DNA of 61,668 nt from Pseudomonadota bacterium (lineage in GTDB: Bacteria; Pseudomonadota; Alphaproteobacteria; Sphingomonadales; Sphingomonadaceae): NCBI GenBank assembly GCA_963205265.1, contig CAUJJI010000115.1, positions 1 through 61,668 on the forward strand, given 5' to 3'. The translations under genes and the position numbers were made by a program. The notes below the pieces were generated by a model, which was not told the DNA's origin, did no database searches, and saw only the letters and a program-made list of their open reading frames with translations. Each line of letters begins with the position of its first letter. The first letter of the stretch is position 1. Below are positions 9,284 through 18,145 of the stretch, in pieces.

Positions 9284-10399
9284 TTACATGCCCGAACCCG
9301 GACCGTAAGTGATCTCGACGCGGCGGTTCTGCAGCTCGCGCACGCCGTCCGCAGTCGGGACGCGCGGGTTGCTTTCACCGAAGGCCTGGCTCGAGATCGA
9401 ACCGTCGGGGATGCCCCGAGCGTTCAGATAGGAGCGGACCGAGGTGTTGCGACGCTCGGACAGGCCCATGTTGTACTGGGTCGAACCCGACCGGTCGGTG
9501 TAGCCGGCCAGCATGATCGGCACGCTCTCGCAGTTCGCGTAGGCGCTGATCGCGCTGTCGAGGATGGTCGCAGCCTCGGGCGTGATGTCCGACTTATCCC
9601 AGTCGAAGAACACGATGTACGGGCCCTTGTTGCAGACAGCCTGCGGGGGAGGCGGCGGCGGGGGCGGCGGGGGAGGCGGCGGCGGAGGCGGCGGGGGCGG
9701 CGGAGGCGCTTCGGCGCCACCGAAGTTGTAGATGAAGCTGCCCATCGCGCTGTGCGAACGCCAGCGGGTGCTGACGCTGCGGCCGACCGAGTCCACCAGA
9801 TCGACGTTGTCGACGTTGTGGAAGCGGTACTTGATGCCGACGTCCCAGTGGTCGGTCAGCGGGGCGCGGACGCCGGCGAGGACCTGCCATGCGAAACCGC
9901 TGTCGGAATCGTTCAGGAAGCCCGGGCCGGTCTTGGTCAGCGAAGCGTCGTAGCTGACGCGCGAGACGCCGACACCGCCGCCGATGAAGCCCTGGATGCC
10001 GTTGTCGTCGCCGAAGTCCAGCAGGCCGTTGAGCATGAAGGACAGGACGCTGGCATCGCCGCGAACGTTGTTGAAATTGCCGCTGACCAGGTTGGCAGCC
10101 GACACGCCGGGGACGGTGCCGGTGTTGCCAGTGGTCAGGCCATCATGGTCGGCAGTCCGGTAGCTGCCTTCCGTCTCGAGACGGAATGCGCCGAAGTCGT
10201 AGCCGATCGCGACGCCACCATCGACACCGTAGTCGGAATCGAGATTGGCGGCATTATTGATGGTGCCGATATCGAACTTCGAATCTTCAAGGATCATGGG
10301 GCCGAAGTCGAGATCGACGTACCACGAACCTTCGCGCGCCAGGGCTGGTGTGGCGAGAGCCGATGAGGCTAGCGCCATCCCAATGACGAGTTTCCGCAT
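9284..10399 (-). CDS. OmpA-family outer-membrane protein with a long polyproline linker
   Basis: The 371-residue protein has a signal peptide (MRKLVIGMALASSALATPALA), an eight-strand-type beta-barrel (about 22-225), a linker of roughly 20 consecutive prolines, and an OmpA C-terminal peptidoglycan-binding domain (YIVFFDWDKSDIT through NRRVEITY). It should anchor the outer membrane to the wall. The start at 10399 is supported by AGGGGAAA and the signal peptide; an ATG 33 bases upstream lacks these. It has its own terminator. Confidence 0.94.
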   Translation of the reverse strand: MRKLVIGMALASSALATPALAREGSWYVDLDFGPMILEDSKFDIGTINNAANLDSDYGVDGGVAIGYDFGAFRLETEGSYRTADHDGLTTGNTGTVPGVSAANLVSGNFNNVRGDASVLSFMLNGLLDFGDDNGIQGFIGGGVGVSRVSYDASLTKTGPGFLNDSDSGFAWQVLAGVRAPLTDHWDVGIKYRFHNVDNVDLVDSVGRSVSTRWRSHSAMGSFIYNFGGAEAPPPPPPPPPPPPPPPPPPPPPQAVCNKGPYIVFFDWDKSDITPEAATILDSAISAYANCESVPIMLAGYTDRSGSTQYNMGLSERRNTSVRSYLNARGIPDGSISSQAFGESNPRVPTADGVRELQNRRVEITYGPGSGM

Positions 10400-10590
10400 T
10401 TTGTTTCCCCTATTGAGAGATTTTGGAGACACCGAGTTGGCGATGTCTAGCTTCTAAGCAGTGGCCACGCAAGCGTGCAGTGTCAGGAAGTGTTGCAAAA
10501 ATAGCGCGTTTTTGCGAAGCAACTCTTCGAAATGAAACCAAATCGCTTCAGTAATGGCACGATTGCTTTCATGTCTAGCTACCCTCATGT

Positions 10591-11049
10591 TCAAGCATCC
10601 GGCAGCACACCCGCTTCGCGAAGGGATGCCACCAACCCGAGAATCGCTGCCCGAGCTTCGGCGTCAACGACCGAACCACCCGATGGTTCCACAGGGACTT
10701 CCGCAAAGCGCCAGCCACCCATGTAGCGGCCCTCCTGGCCGCTGGACCGGTCGGCGATGCGCAGGCCGTCGCGCGCTGTGACGAACAGCCAGTTTCCGCC
10801 CTGGCAGCAGGCCAGATTTCCCTCCTGCCCGGCCCAGTCGCCGGTGGCCGGCGAGCCGACCAGCCAGCTGGTGCCGTCGACCGGGGTGCCCGGCGGCGCA
10901 GTCGCCTCGCCTTCGACGGCGCAGTGGATCAGCGCGTCGGCCAGCGCGTGCGCCTCGTTGACGAAGGCCTCCTTCTGGGCCTGGCCGGCGAAAAGCAGCG
11001 GCAGGCCGAAACGCGGGGTGGTGCTGTCGAACAGGAAGGGATCGCTCAT
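10591..11049 (-). CDS. DUF2793 protein, probable GTA tail fibre
   Basis: The 152-residue protein (FGLPLLFAGQAQKEAFVNEA...) matches the DUF2793 pattern found in phage and GTA tail-fibre proteins. It is the last gene of the GTA cluster, 21 bases after the tip protein gene, with GGAG before the ATG. In Rhodobacter capsulatus a DUF2793 protein is, as I recall, encoded away from the main GTA cluster; here it is attached to it. Confidence 0.8.
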   Translation of the reverse strand: MSDPFLFDSTTPRFGLPLLFAGQAQKEAFVNEAHALADALIHCAVEGEATAPPGTPVDGTSWLVGSPATGDWAGQEGNLACCQGGNWLFVTARDGLRIADRSSGQEGRYMGGWRFAEVPVEPSGGSVVDAEARAAILGLVASLREAGVLPDA

Positions 11050-11070
11050 ATCGGCTCCGGGGTTGGGACA

Positions 11071-13266
11071 TCAGGAAAGTGCCGCCAGCAGCAGCGGCTC
11101 GGAAAGGGCATGGCTCCCGCGCTGGCGGACATGGATCTCGCCCGCCGGGAGCAGTGTCGCCAGCAGGCCGAGCGTCGCCGGCGAAAGCAGCAGCGCGGGT
11201 TCGTCGGGCTCCCAGGCGGCGAGCGGTGCCGCCGGGGGGCCGTAAGTGACCTGGTAGGCTTCCGACTGTTCGTTCAGCGGCGCGTCGACGCCGTCCGGCC
11301 ACAGCCAGGCGCCCCGCGCCCGCCGCGTCCAGCGCAGTTCGAGCGAGCCGTCCGCCAGCCAGGCCGCGCGCGGGTGGACCGGCGAGAGCGGCCGTGGCGT
11401 GATGCCGCGCAGGGCGATGTCGGAAACCACGGGCTCCTCGTCGCCGAGGCCCGCGGCGACGATCGCTGCGCCCTGGGTGCTGCCCACGACGGCGGCGTCG
11501 ATCGCGACCGGGCGCGCGTCGAGCAGGACGAACCGCTCGCCCGCGACATGACCGGCGACAGCGGCTTCGGTCCCGCCGCGCCCGCGCAGCAGGCATTCGA
11601 GCCGCCAGCGCCCGTCGCCGAGCGGCACGGCCCGGCCGAACTGGACGATCTCGCCGCCGATCAGCGCGCGGTTGGCACCGGCGGAGAGCCGGCGGCCGGA
11701 AGCCTCGGCCAGTTCGGCGCTCGCGTCGGCCAGGGCCACGGTCACGCTGGCGGCACGGTCGAACAGCAGCGGATTGGCTGCGGCCAAGGCGTCCTCGGCG
11801 ATTCCCGTGACGCTGCGCGTCCGCCCGCTCGGCCGCAGCGGCAGCAGTCCGCCGTCGCCTTGGTCGGCGAACAGCGCCGCTCCATGCCAGTTGCTGCCGG
11901 GGGATGAGGCCGCGGCAAAGAGCGCCGGCGCATCGCCGCTGCCGCTGCCGTCCCAGGGCAATTCGAAAGCGGCGAGCACCGTCGGGGGAGCGGCGAGGTC
12001 CGCGGGCGGGTTGATCCGGCCGGCATCGGCCGGCGGCGGAAGGGGCGCCGCCGAGGCATCGGGCGGCAAGCGCTGCAGAGTCAGCTCGACGCCGCCGGCG
12101 CGCCATTCCCAGTCGCACACGCGCCACAGCCCGGCTTGCCCCGGGAGTGTGACCAGGGTGCCGGGTGCGATGGCGGTGTCGAGTTCGGCGCTGCGCCAGG
12201 CGATGCGCTCGCGCGTCCACTCGGCATGGCGCGCGGTGCGCTCGACCAGCGCCCGGGCATCGGCTGCGGTCAGCGCCGCCGGCAGCTCGATCGTCTGCGG
12301 CTGGCCGGGCCGCGTCCGCCCCGGCGCGCGCTGCAGTCCGGGAAGGTAGTCGCGCGCGAGATCGTAGTAGCGCAGCACCTCGGGCGGCTGTTCGCTGCGC
12401 GGCAGGCGCCGGCGCGCGAAGCCTGCGCCCCCGCCGAAATCGCCGTCCGCTGCCGAGACCGCCGGCTCGGGCAAGGCCAGGGCCCCGTCCTGCAGCCGCT
12501 CGCGCGCGATCGTCAGCCGCAGGCCGCCGGCGTCGGCGCTCATCGGGAACATCGGGTCGAGCAGCTGCAGCGCCTCGGCGATCGGCCCTTCGCTGGTGAA
12601 GCCGGCAATGCCGTCGAGCGGCACGTCGGCATCGACGTCGTCGATCGCCGCGGCGACGATCGGCTGCAGCGAGACAGCGCCTTCGTCGGCGATCACTTCG
12701 AACGTCAGGGCCGGGATGCGGTTGAAGAAGTCGCCGAGCTCGAGATCCTCGAAGACTACGTAGGCCAGGCCGCGCCAGGCCGGGCAGCGGTCGGCACCCT
12801 CGGCCAGCGCGATCAGCGGATCGGGGTCCTGGTCGCCATGGCCGACGTAGATGCGCATGGTGCCGCTGGTCTTGAGCACGCCGTCGGCGCCGCGCAGAAG
12901 ATTGCCGTCGGCCCAGATGCGGCCGATGCCGACGATCGGCCGGCTGGCGAGCGCGACCGCGAAGGAGGCCGTATAGCTGTAGGTGGTCACTGCCGGACGG
13001 CTCTTGCCGCCGCCCTCGCTGGCGACATGCTCGACGAGATCGGTTGCCCAGATGATCGAGCCGGCGACCCGCATCCGGCCGAAGTGTCGCGGCAGGGCCA
13101 TGCCGTAGCTCGAGGTCGTCGGCGTCAGTTCCTTGAGCCGCGGCCCCTGGCGATTGCCGCCGCCGAGGATCGCCGCATCGACCTGGCGGCCGAGCAGCGA
13201 GCCGATCGCCCCGCCGATCGGGCCGCCGACCAGCGTGCCGAGCGCATTGAATACAAGAGTGGCCAT
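11071..13266 (-). CDS. GTA tail-tip / host-specificity protein (g15-like), short form
   Basis: The 731-residue protein starts with a glycine-rich hydrophobic segment (MATLVFNALGTLVGGPIGG), then a tail-tip region (TTSSYGMALPRHFGRMRVAG...). This resembles the Phage-tail_3 and later beta-rich parts of RcGTA g15. It lacks the several-hundred-residue TIM-barrel domain and is much shorter than the roughly 1300-residue Rhodobacter protein. The start is set by AAGGAAA before the ATG at 13266. A family B repeat separates it from g14. Confidence 0.85.
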   Translation of the reverse strand: MATLVFNALGTLVGGPIGGAIGSLLGRQVDAAILGGGNRQGPRLKELTPTTSSYGMALPRHFGRMRVAGSIIWATDLVEHVASEGGGKSRPAVTTYSYTASFAVALASRPIVGIGRIWADGNLLRGADGVLKTSGTMRIYVGHGDQDPDPLIALAEGADRCPAWRGLAYVVFEDLELGDFFNRIPALTFEVIADEGAVSLQPIVAAAIDDVDADVPLDGIAGFTSEGPIAEALQLLDPMFPMSADAGGLRLTIARERLQDGALALPEPAVSAADGDFGGGAGFARRRLPRSEQPPEVLRYYDLARDYLPGLQRAPGRTRPGQPQTIELPAALTAADARALVERTARHAEWTRERIAWRSAELDTAIAPGTLVTLPGQAGLWRVCDWEWRAGGVELTLQRLPPDASAAPLPPPADAGRINPPADLAAPPTVLAAFELPWDGSGSGDAPALFAAASSPGSNWHGAALFADQGDGGLLPLRPSGRTRSVTGIAEDALAAANPLLFDRAASVTVALADASAELAEASGRRLSAGANRALIGGEIVQFGRAVPLGDGRWRLECLLRGRGGTEAAVAGHVAGERFVLLDARPVAIDAAVVGSTQGAAIVAAGLGDEEPVVSDIALRGITPRPLSPVHPRAAWLADGSLELRWTRRARGAWLWPDGVDAPLNEQSEAYQVTYGPPAAPLAAWEPDEPALLLSPATLGLLATLLPAGEIHVRQRGSHALSEPLLLAALS

Positions 13267-13270
13267 CTGG

Positions 13271-13450
13271 GATTTCCTTGTTGCGTAGCTCCGGCCTCCC
13301 GGGCTCGACCCGGGGCGCTGGCTCTCCGTCGACGGGGGGCCAGCCTGGAGGCCAGCGGTCCCGGCTTGCGCCGGGGCGACGGCTGTTTCTGCGTCTGTTC
13401 CTTCGTCGTCCCGGGCTTGACCCGGGACCGCCGGCCTCATCGACGGACCC
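13271..13450. repeat. Dispersed palindrome family B, copy 1
   Basis: The gap between g15 and g14 is filled by GC-rich inverted segments (CCCGGGCTCGACCCGGGGC, GGTCCCGG...CCGGGGCG, then CGTCGTCCCGGGCTTGACC). The last is shared almost exactly with 26268-26310. It is noncoding and sits inside a GTA operon whose other junctions mostly overlap. Confidence 0.75.
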
Positions 13451-13451
13451 G

Positions 13452-13871
13452 TCAGCCAGCCGCCGGCGTCCCCGGCGCGAGGCGCCAGTGCGCGACCACG
13501 GCTCCGCCCGGTGGTCCGGGCTCTATGATCACCCGCCCCCGCCCCGCGTGGGCATGGACGATGCGCGCGCGGTCGAGCAAGATCGCGAAATGGACCTGGC
13601 AGGGCCCGGCGCGCAGCAGCAGCACGTCGCCCGCGCGCGCCGCGCCTTCCGCCGCGACGAAGCCGCAGGCCTCGGCCCAGATCGCCGGGTCCGGCAGCCG
13701 ATGCGTCCGCAGGGGGTAGCCCGAAGGCAGCACGGCTTCGCGGCCGATCGCCCGCAGCGCGGCCGCCAGCAGGCCGATGCAGTCCAGCCCGGTCGCCGGA
13801 TCGCGCCCGTGCAGGCGGAAGCGCGTGCCGGCCAGCGCCTCGGCGGCGGCGGCGAGCGTGGCCCCGCTCAC
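13452..13871 (-). CDS. GTA NlpC/P60-type cell-wall peptidase (g14-like)
   Basis: The 139-residue enzyme carries the catalytic cysteine in GLDCIGLL (about residue 31) and the histidine in CQVHFAILLD, typical of tail-tip peptidases that open the recipient wall. It starts with GTG overlapping the g13 stop by four bases. Confidence 0.88.
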   Translation of the reverse strand: MSGATLAAAAEALAGTRFRLHGRDPATGLDCIGLLAAALRAIGREAVLPSGYPLRTHRLPDPAIWAEACGFVAAEGAARAGDVLLLRAGPCQVHFAILLDRARIVHAHAGRGRVIIEPGPPGGAVVAHWRLAPGTPAAG

Positions 13872-14689
13872 GGGGCCGGCACCGGATAGCGGGTGATCAT
13901 GTCGTTGCCCGGCAGGAACGGCTCGCCCTGGAAGTCGACGGCATTGCCGAAGCGCGTCGCGCAGGTGTCGAGCGTGTGGTCGCAGCCCTCGCGGACCATG
14001 GCGGCAGCGCCCGGCGCCAGCGCGGGATCGAGCGGCGCATCGAGCACCAGCCCGTCGACCGTCGCGGCGACGATGCCCATCCGGCTCCCGGCCTGCGGAC
14101 CGTCGAGCCAGCGGATGAAGCCGCCGACGAGATCGTCCGCTGCCGCTGCGGTCTCCAGGACGACGGCATTGGCGGCGAAGGCGATGTCGCCGACCAGTGC
14201 TTCGTGGGTAAAGCCCACCGGCGACAGGTTGCAGCCGGGGCCGCAGAACTCGGCACGGCAGCTCGGGCTCGTCCGCGGTATCGGATCGCGCAGCAGTTCC
14301 GCCTTGCGCGAGACCAGCTGGGCGGTGAAGCCCAGCTCTTCCTCGGCGATCTCGCCCAGGGTGCCGGCATAGATCACTTCGCTGTCGCCGCTTGCCCAGT
14401 CGACCAGCCCGATGCGCAGCTGCGCGCCGTCGAAGCGCCCGGCGGCGAGGTCCGCCGCCGAGATCGCCGCGTGCGACAGCACGCCTTCCACTTCGGCGCT
14501 GTCGGGCTCGAAATCGGCGGACTTGCGGATCGAGGACGGGACCATGCCGGGCGCGGCGCGATGCAGCAGGCCGTCGAACCACAGGTCGTGGTCGTGCGAG
14601 GTGAAGCCCAGCGCGATGCCGTCGCGGCGGAATATCCGCCAGAACGCGGCCGTGGTCTCGAGCGCGGCGGAGAACCAGACCCTGGTCAT
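13868..14689 (-). CDS. GTA hub protein (g13-like, DUF2163 / phage BR0599 family)
   Basis: The 273-residue tail hub protein has the family cysteines in SCRAEFCGPGCNLSPVGFTH and CDHTLDTCATRFGN. RcGTA hub protein is reported to hold an iron-sulfur cluster, and these cysteines are compatible with that. It starts by ATGA overlap with g12 and is coupled to g14. Confidence 0.9.
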   Translation of the reverse strand: MTRVWFSAALETTAAFWRIFRRDGIALGFTSHDHDLWFDGLLHRAAPGMVPSSIRKSADFEPDSAEVEGVLSHAAISAADLAAGRFDGAQLRIGLVDWASGDSEVIYAGTLGEIAEEELGFTAQLVSRKAELLRDPIPRTSPSCRAEFCGPGCNLSPVGFTHEALVGDIAFAANAVVLETAAAADDLVGGFIRWLDGPQAGSRMGIVAATVDGLVLDAPLDPALAPGAAAMVREGCDHTLDTCATRFGNAVDFQGEPFLPGNDMITRYPVPAP

Positions 14690-17031
14690 GCCGCCTCGCG
14701 GATTTCGACGACCGGGACGCTGGGCACTTCGCCTGCGGCGAAAGCAGCACCCGAGACCTGCAGCCGGTCTTCGGCGAAGCGGACCGGCACGTCGAACAGG
14801 AACCCGGCCCGGACCTCGGCGCCGGGGTCGGGCGCCACGGCGAAAGTCACGACGCCGCCCGCCTCGAGCACCCAGCCGCTCGTCACGGGCGTGCCGCCGA
14901 CGCTGACCAGCAGCGTATCGGCTCGCGGGCGGGTGATGCGGCGGACCTGAGCGTCGTCGTCGCCGAGGTCTTCCGGCCCATAGAGCTTGACCAGCGGAAA
15001 GCTCACCCGGGCGCCGTCGCCGGTGCCGAGCGGCTGGTCGCCGGCGGCAGGCGTGCCGGTCATCCCGTTCGAGCTGCAGTCGAAAGGATCGCGCAGCAGG
15101 AAGCCGCGCGCCGCCCCGCGGCGGGCGCGGAAGAAGGCGATGAGCGTGCCGAGGTCGGCTTCGGAGCGGATCCCCGGCCCGACGTCGAAGCGCAGCCGCG
15201 CGTCGGACCACAGGCTGTTGCGGCGCTCGAAGCCCGAGGCGGTCACGGCCACGCTGGTGGAGAATTCCGGGCTGATCGTCGCGTCGAGCCCGAGCGCGAG
15301 GGGATAGGAGACGGAATCGAATGGCTGCATGTCGGTATCCTCACTGGGGGGCAGGCGGAGGTAGCCGTCGCGGGTGACCTGCGGCAGCGCCCAGACGAAG
15401 ATCTCGTGGGGCTCGCGCGCCATGCCTTCGTCGACGGCGGCGTCGATCCGCCGCCAGAGATCGCGGTCTTCGGGCTGGAGCACGAAGCCGGCGAAATAGT
15501 CCTGCTGCTCGGGCGGATAGCCGAGGCGGTCGGTCACCGTCGCATAGGCCTGGCGGCGCAGGCCGTCCTTGCCGGCGGTGAGCCAGTCGTAGTCCTCGAC
15601 CTGCAGCCGGTCGAAAGCCGGCGCGGCCCAGCCCACCGGCAAGTCGGCGCGGAGAGCCTCGGGCATGGCCGGGTCGAGCAGCGTCGGCGGGAAGATCAGC
15701 AACAGCAGCTCGGCGGCGGCGGGCGCTGCCGTCGTGCGCACGGCCTCGACCAGCGCGGCGGTCGAGCTTGCGAGCAATGCGCCCGCGGCGTCGAGCAGGT
15801 CGAGCCGGCTTTCGTCCAGGGCCGCGCGCAGGTCGGGAATTGCCGGCGGATCGCCGCCCAGCGCGGCGCGGGCGGCGTCGTCGTAGAGGCAGATGCGGCC
15901 GTCGGGGAAGATCCACCACCACGGTTCGCCGACCTGGAAGCGGACTTCCACCTCGGCGTCGATCATCAGCTCGGTAAAGGCGACGGCGGCGCTCTGCAGC
16001 CAGGCCATCGCCGTCGCATTGGCCGGCGACAGCAATGTCGAAGGCGGGTCCCAGAGGGTGCGCGCGGGCGCGCCCAGGTGGTCGCGCTGCTGCCAGGCTT
16101 CCGGGCAGTGCTGCGCCAGGACCTCGTAGGACAGCGAGGCGATCGGGGAAAAGCCCAGCCGCGCGCACTCGGCGAAATAGGCGCCGTGCCACCGGCGCGC
16201 CGGCAGGCACAGGGGATCGCCGGGTCCGCCGACGAGATAGGCACCGTCGACTGCGCCGAGCCGGAAGTAATGGCTCATGCCGACGTAGTGGACCACGCTG
16301 CCGCGATAGCCGAGCTGGCGGATATTGCGCAGGATCCGGGCCGGAGTCTGGGTGCCGTTGTCGTCATAGCCGGTCGCCATCGCCAGGCCGTGGGGCGGCA
16401 CCACGACGTCGCCGATCTCGAGCATGGCCCGCTCGCCCGAGCAGGCGATGCCGGTCACTTCCACCCAGCCGTCCTGCGCCGCCGGCAGGGGATCGCCGCT
16501 GCCGCCGTCGTAGGCCGGCGCCACCAGCGAGATGAACAGGCGGTCGATGTCGCGGGGCCAGACCGGATCGGCTTCGGCGGGCAGCATGAAGCCGCCGTCG
16601 AGCTGGGAAAATCGCAAGGTGATCTGCGCGTCGGTATTGCTGCCCACGGCATAGTTCCACAGCCGGACGTACCACACGCGGTGGCTGCCGGCGGCGTCGC
16701 GGCCCTCGATCGTCAGCGTCGGGCCGTTGACCGCATCGAGCGGGATCACGCCGTCGGAGCGCCAGCGGAAAGTCAGGATCGTGTGCGAATAGTCGCGGTC
16801 GGTGCGGTAGGCGAGCAGCGGGTGATCGAAGCGGTCGACGCTCTCCCAGATCAGCCCGGCAAGGTCGGCCTTGCGCAGGAACACCGCATCGACGCGCAGC
16901 GCGTCGGGCGCGGTGGTGACGACCGATGCGGTCATCGGGCGCGGGAAGTTGACGGTCCAGAAGCGCGGATCGAAGCGCTGGATCCAGTCGGATTCCTGCC
17001 CTTCGCGCTTGTCGGCGAGCCAGAAGGCCAT
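14686..17031 (-). CDS. GTA distal-tail protein (g12-like, DUF2460) fused to a large N-terminal region
   Basis: The 781-residue product has two parts. Residues 568-781 match the whole RcGTA g12/DUF2460 family, including FRARRGAARGFLLRDPFD. Residues 1-567 form a separate region rich in aromatic and acidic motifs (VRFQVGEPWWWIFPDG, VEDYDWLTAGKDG), possibly a TIM-barrel or sheath-like tail domain; I cannot assign it firmly. AAAGGAA precedes the start. A second ATG with its own ribosome site lies exactly at the domain junction (15330), so a stand-alone 214-residue g12 may also be made. It overlaps g13 by ATGA. Confidence 0.85.
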   Translation of the reverse strand: MAFWLADKREGQESDWIQRFDPRFWTVNFPRPMTASVVTTAPDALRVDAVFLRKADLAGLIWESVDRFDHPLLAYRTDRDYSHTILTFRWRSDGVIPLDAVNGPTLTIEGRDAAGSHRVWYVRLWNYAVGSNTDAQITLRFSQLDGGFMLPAEADPVWPRDIDRLFISLVAPAYDGGSGDPLPAAQDGWVEVTGIACSGERAMLEIGDVVVPPHGLAMATGYDDNGTQTPARILRNIRQLGYRGSVVHYVGMSHYFRLGAVDGAYLVGGPGDPLCLPARRWHGAYFAECARLGFSPIASLSYEVLAQHCPEAWQQRDHLGAPARTLWDPPSTLLSPANATAMAWLQSAAVAFTELMIDAEVEVRFQVGEPWWWIFPDGRICLYDDAARAALGGDPPAIPDLRAALDESRLDLLDAAGALLASSTAALVEAVRTTAAPAAAELLLLIFPPTLLDPAMPEALRADLPVGWAAPAFDRLQVEDYDWLTAGKDGLRRQAYATVTDRLGYPPEQQDYFAGFVLQPEDRDLWRRIDAAVDEGMAREPHEIFVWALPQVTRDGYLRLPPSEDTDMQPFDSVSYPLALGLDATISPEFSTSVAVTASGFERRNSLWSDARLRFDVGPGIRSEADLGTLIAFFRARRGAARGFLLRDPFDCSSNGMTGTPAAGDQPLGTGDGARVSFPLVKLYGPEDLGDDDAQVRRITRPRADTLLVSVGGTPVTSGWVLEAGGVVTFAVAPDPGAEVRAGFLFDVPVRFAEDRLQVSGAAFAAGEVPSVPVVEIREAA
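15328..15342 (-). promoter_or_regulatory. Internal ribosome-binding site and start inside the g12 fusion
   Basis: On the minus strand GAGGAT (15342-15337) lies six bases before an in-frame ATG (15330-15328) at residue 568. The DUF2460 domain begins here (MQPFDSVSYP), as it does in stand-alone homologues. Confidence 0.5.
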
Positions 17032-17089
17032 GGGGAGTTCCTTTCGATTTCCTGGTGTCCGGCTTCACCCCCGACGGGGGAGCAGCCGG

Positions 17090-17650
17090 TCAGATCAACG
17101 CCCGCCGCACCGCGCTCGCGATCTGCCTCGCCGAGCGCTGGAGCGACTGCGGCGCGTCGGCTCCCCGCGGCGCGACCAGGTTGATCGCGACACGCACGTC
17201 GCGGGGACGCGCCGCCAGATCGGGAACGACCGAACCGGCCGAGGTCGGCACGAACACTTCGGGCCCGCGCTCGCCGACCAGGTAGGCGCGGTCCGGTGCG
17301 ACCGGGCCGCCGGTCGCGCGCCCCGGCAGGCCGAGCAGCGAGCCGACCAGCCCGCCCAGGCCGAGCAGCCCGCCGAGCCCGCCTTGCGCGGCAGGCGCAT
17401 CGAACAGGCTGCGCAGCGAATGGGCGGCGATGTCGTCGAGCGCGCTCAGCGCCACGCGGCGCAGGTCGTCGAAGCCCAGGCTGCCGCGCCGGATGGCGCT
17501 TTCCAGCCCGCGCTCGAGCACGCCGCCGGCGCGGTCGAAGCCGGCGACCAGCGTGGTGTCGAGGCGGGCGCGCATCTGCGCGACGTCCTCGGCGAAGCCC
17601 TGGGTGCTGGCGCGAACGTCGATCAGCAGGCTTTCGACTTGGTCATCCAT
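17090..17650 (-). CDS. GTA minimal tail tape measure (g11-like)
   Basis: The 186-residue protein has a helical N-terminal half (ESLLIDVRASTQGFAEDVAQMRARLD), a central glycine/leucine-rich hydrophobic stretch (GLGGLLGLGGLVGSLLGLPG) and the VGERGPEVFVPTSAG motif typical of tape-measure C-termini. Its short length would imply a short tail, as in RcGTA. It overlaps the upstream chaperone gene by eight bases. Confidence 0.85.
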   Translation of the reverse strand: MDDQVESLLIDVRASTQGFAEDVAQMRARLDTTLVAGFDRAGGVLERGLESAIRRGSLGFDDLRRVALSALDDIAAHSLRSLFDAPAAQGGLGGLLGLGGLVGSLLGLPGRATGGPVAPDRAYLVGERGPEVFVPTSAGSVVPDLAARPRDVRVAINLVAPRGADAPQSLQRSARQIASAVRRALI

Positions 17651-17831
17651 GGTCTTGCTCCATCATGCGGTCGAGATCGGCGCGGCCGAGCGCCGCCGTC
17701 GGTTCGGCGGGCAGCAGCGCGGCGCGCAGTTCGGCCGGAGTCGCCGACCAGAAGTCGCCCGGGCGCCAGCCGAGCAGGCGGGCGGCGAGGCCGGCGAGGC
17801 GCAGCGCCGCGGGTCCGAAGCCCGCGCTCAT
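17643..17831 (-). CDS. GTA tail assembly chaperone, small (rcc01693-like)
   Basis: The 62-residue protein (MSAGFGPAALRLAGLAARLL..., WRPGDFWSATPAELRAAL) matches the short phage tail assembly chaperone between g10 and g11 in Rhodobacter-type GTAs. It starts four bases inside the g10 stop. Confidence 0.8.
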   Translation of the reverse strand: MSAGFGPAALRLAGLAARLLGWRPGDFWSATPAELRAALLPAEPTAALGRADLDRMMEQDHG

Positions 17832-18145
17832 CCGCTGCCCTGCAGGATCTGGCCAAGCAGTATGCGCAAGGGACCCGCGCAGCCGGCGAGGCCCTGGGCG
17901 ATCACCGCCTCGCCCACCGCCTCGCGGGAGAGAGCGGTGCGATCGTCGAGGCAGTGCCAGAACAGCGTCGCGATCTCGCTCAGCCGCAGCTGGCCGGCGC
18001 CGGCGCGCTCGACCAGGGCGAACAGCGGGCCCAGCTCCTCCTCGGCGGCGACCAGGGCGGCGAAGCTCGGGCGCAGCCGGCGGGACTCGCCGGCGACCGG
18101 CAGCGCCGCCTCGCCGCGCCAGGGATTGGCGGCATCGGCGCTCAC
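17828..18145 (-). CDS. GTA gp10-family tail assembly protein
   Basis: The 105-residue protein carries the family pattern of a short N-terminal beta region (NPWRGEAAL), FAALVAAEEELG and a helical C-terminus. Gene order and ATGA overlap with g9 support it. The family is essentially GTA-specific. Confidence 0.88.
   Translation of the reverse strand: MSADAANPWRGEAALPVAGESRRLRPSFAALVAAEEELGPLFALVERAGAGQLRLSEIATLFWHCLDDRTALSREAVGEAVIAQGLAGCAGPLRILLGQILQGSG

Noticed and set aside
10495..10515. Inverted repeat GCAAAAA / TTTTTGC between ompA and the GTA fibre gene
   Set aside because: It could be a weak terminator or operator, but the AT-only stem and lack of other signals make it too uncertain to list.
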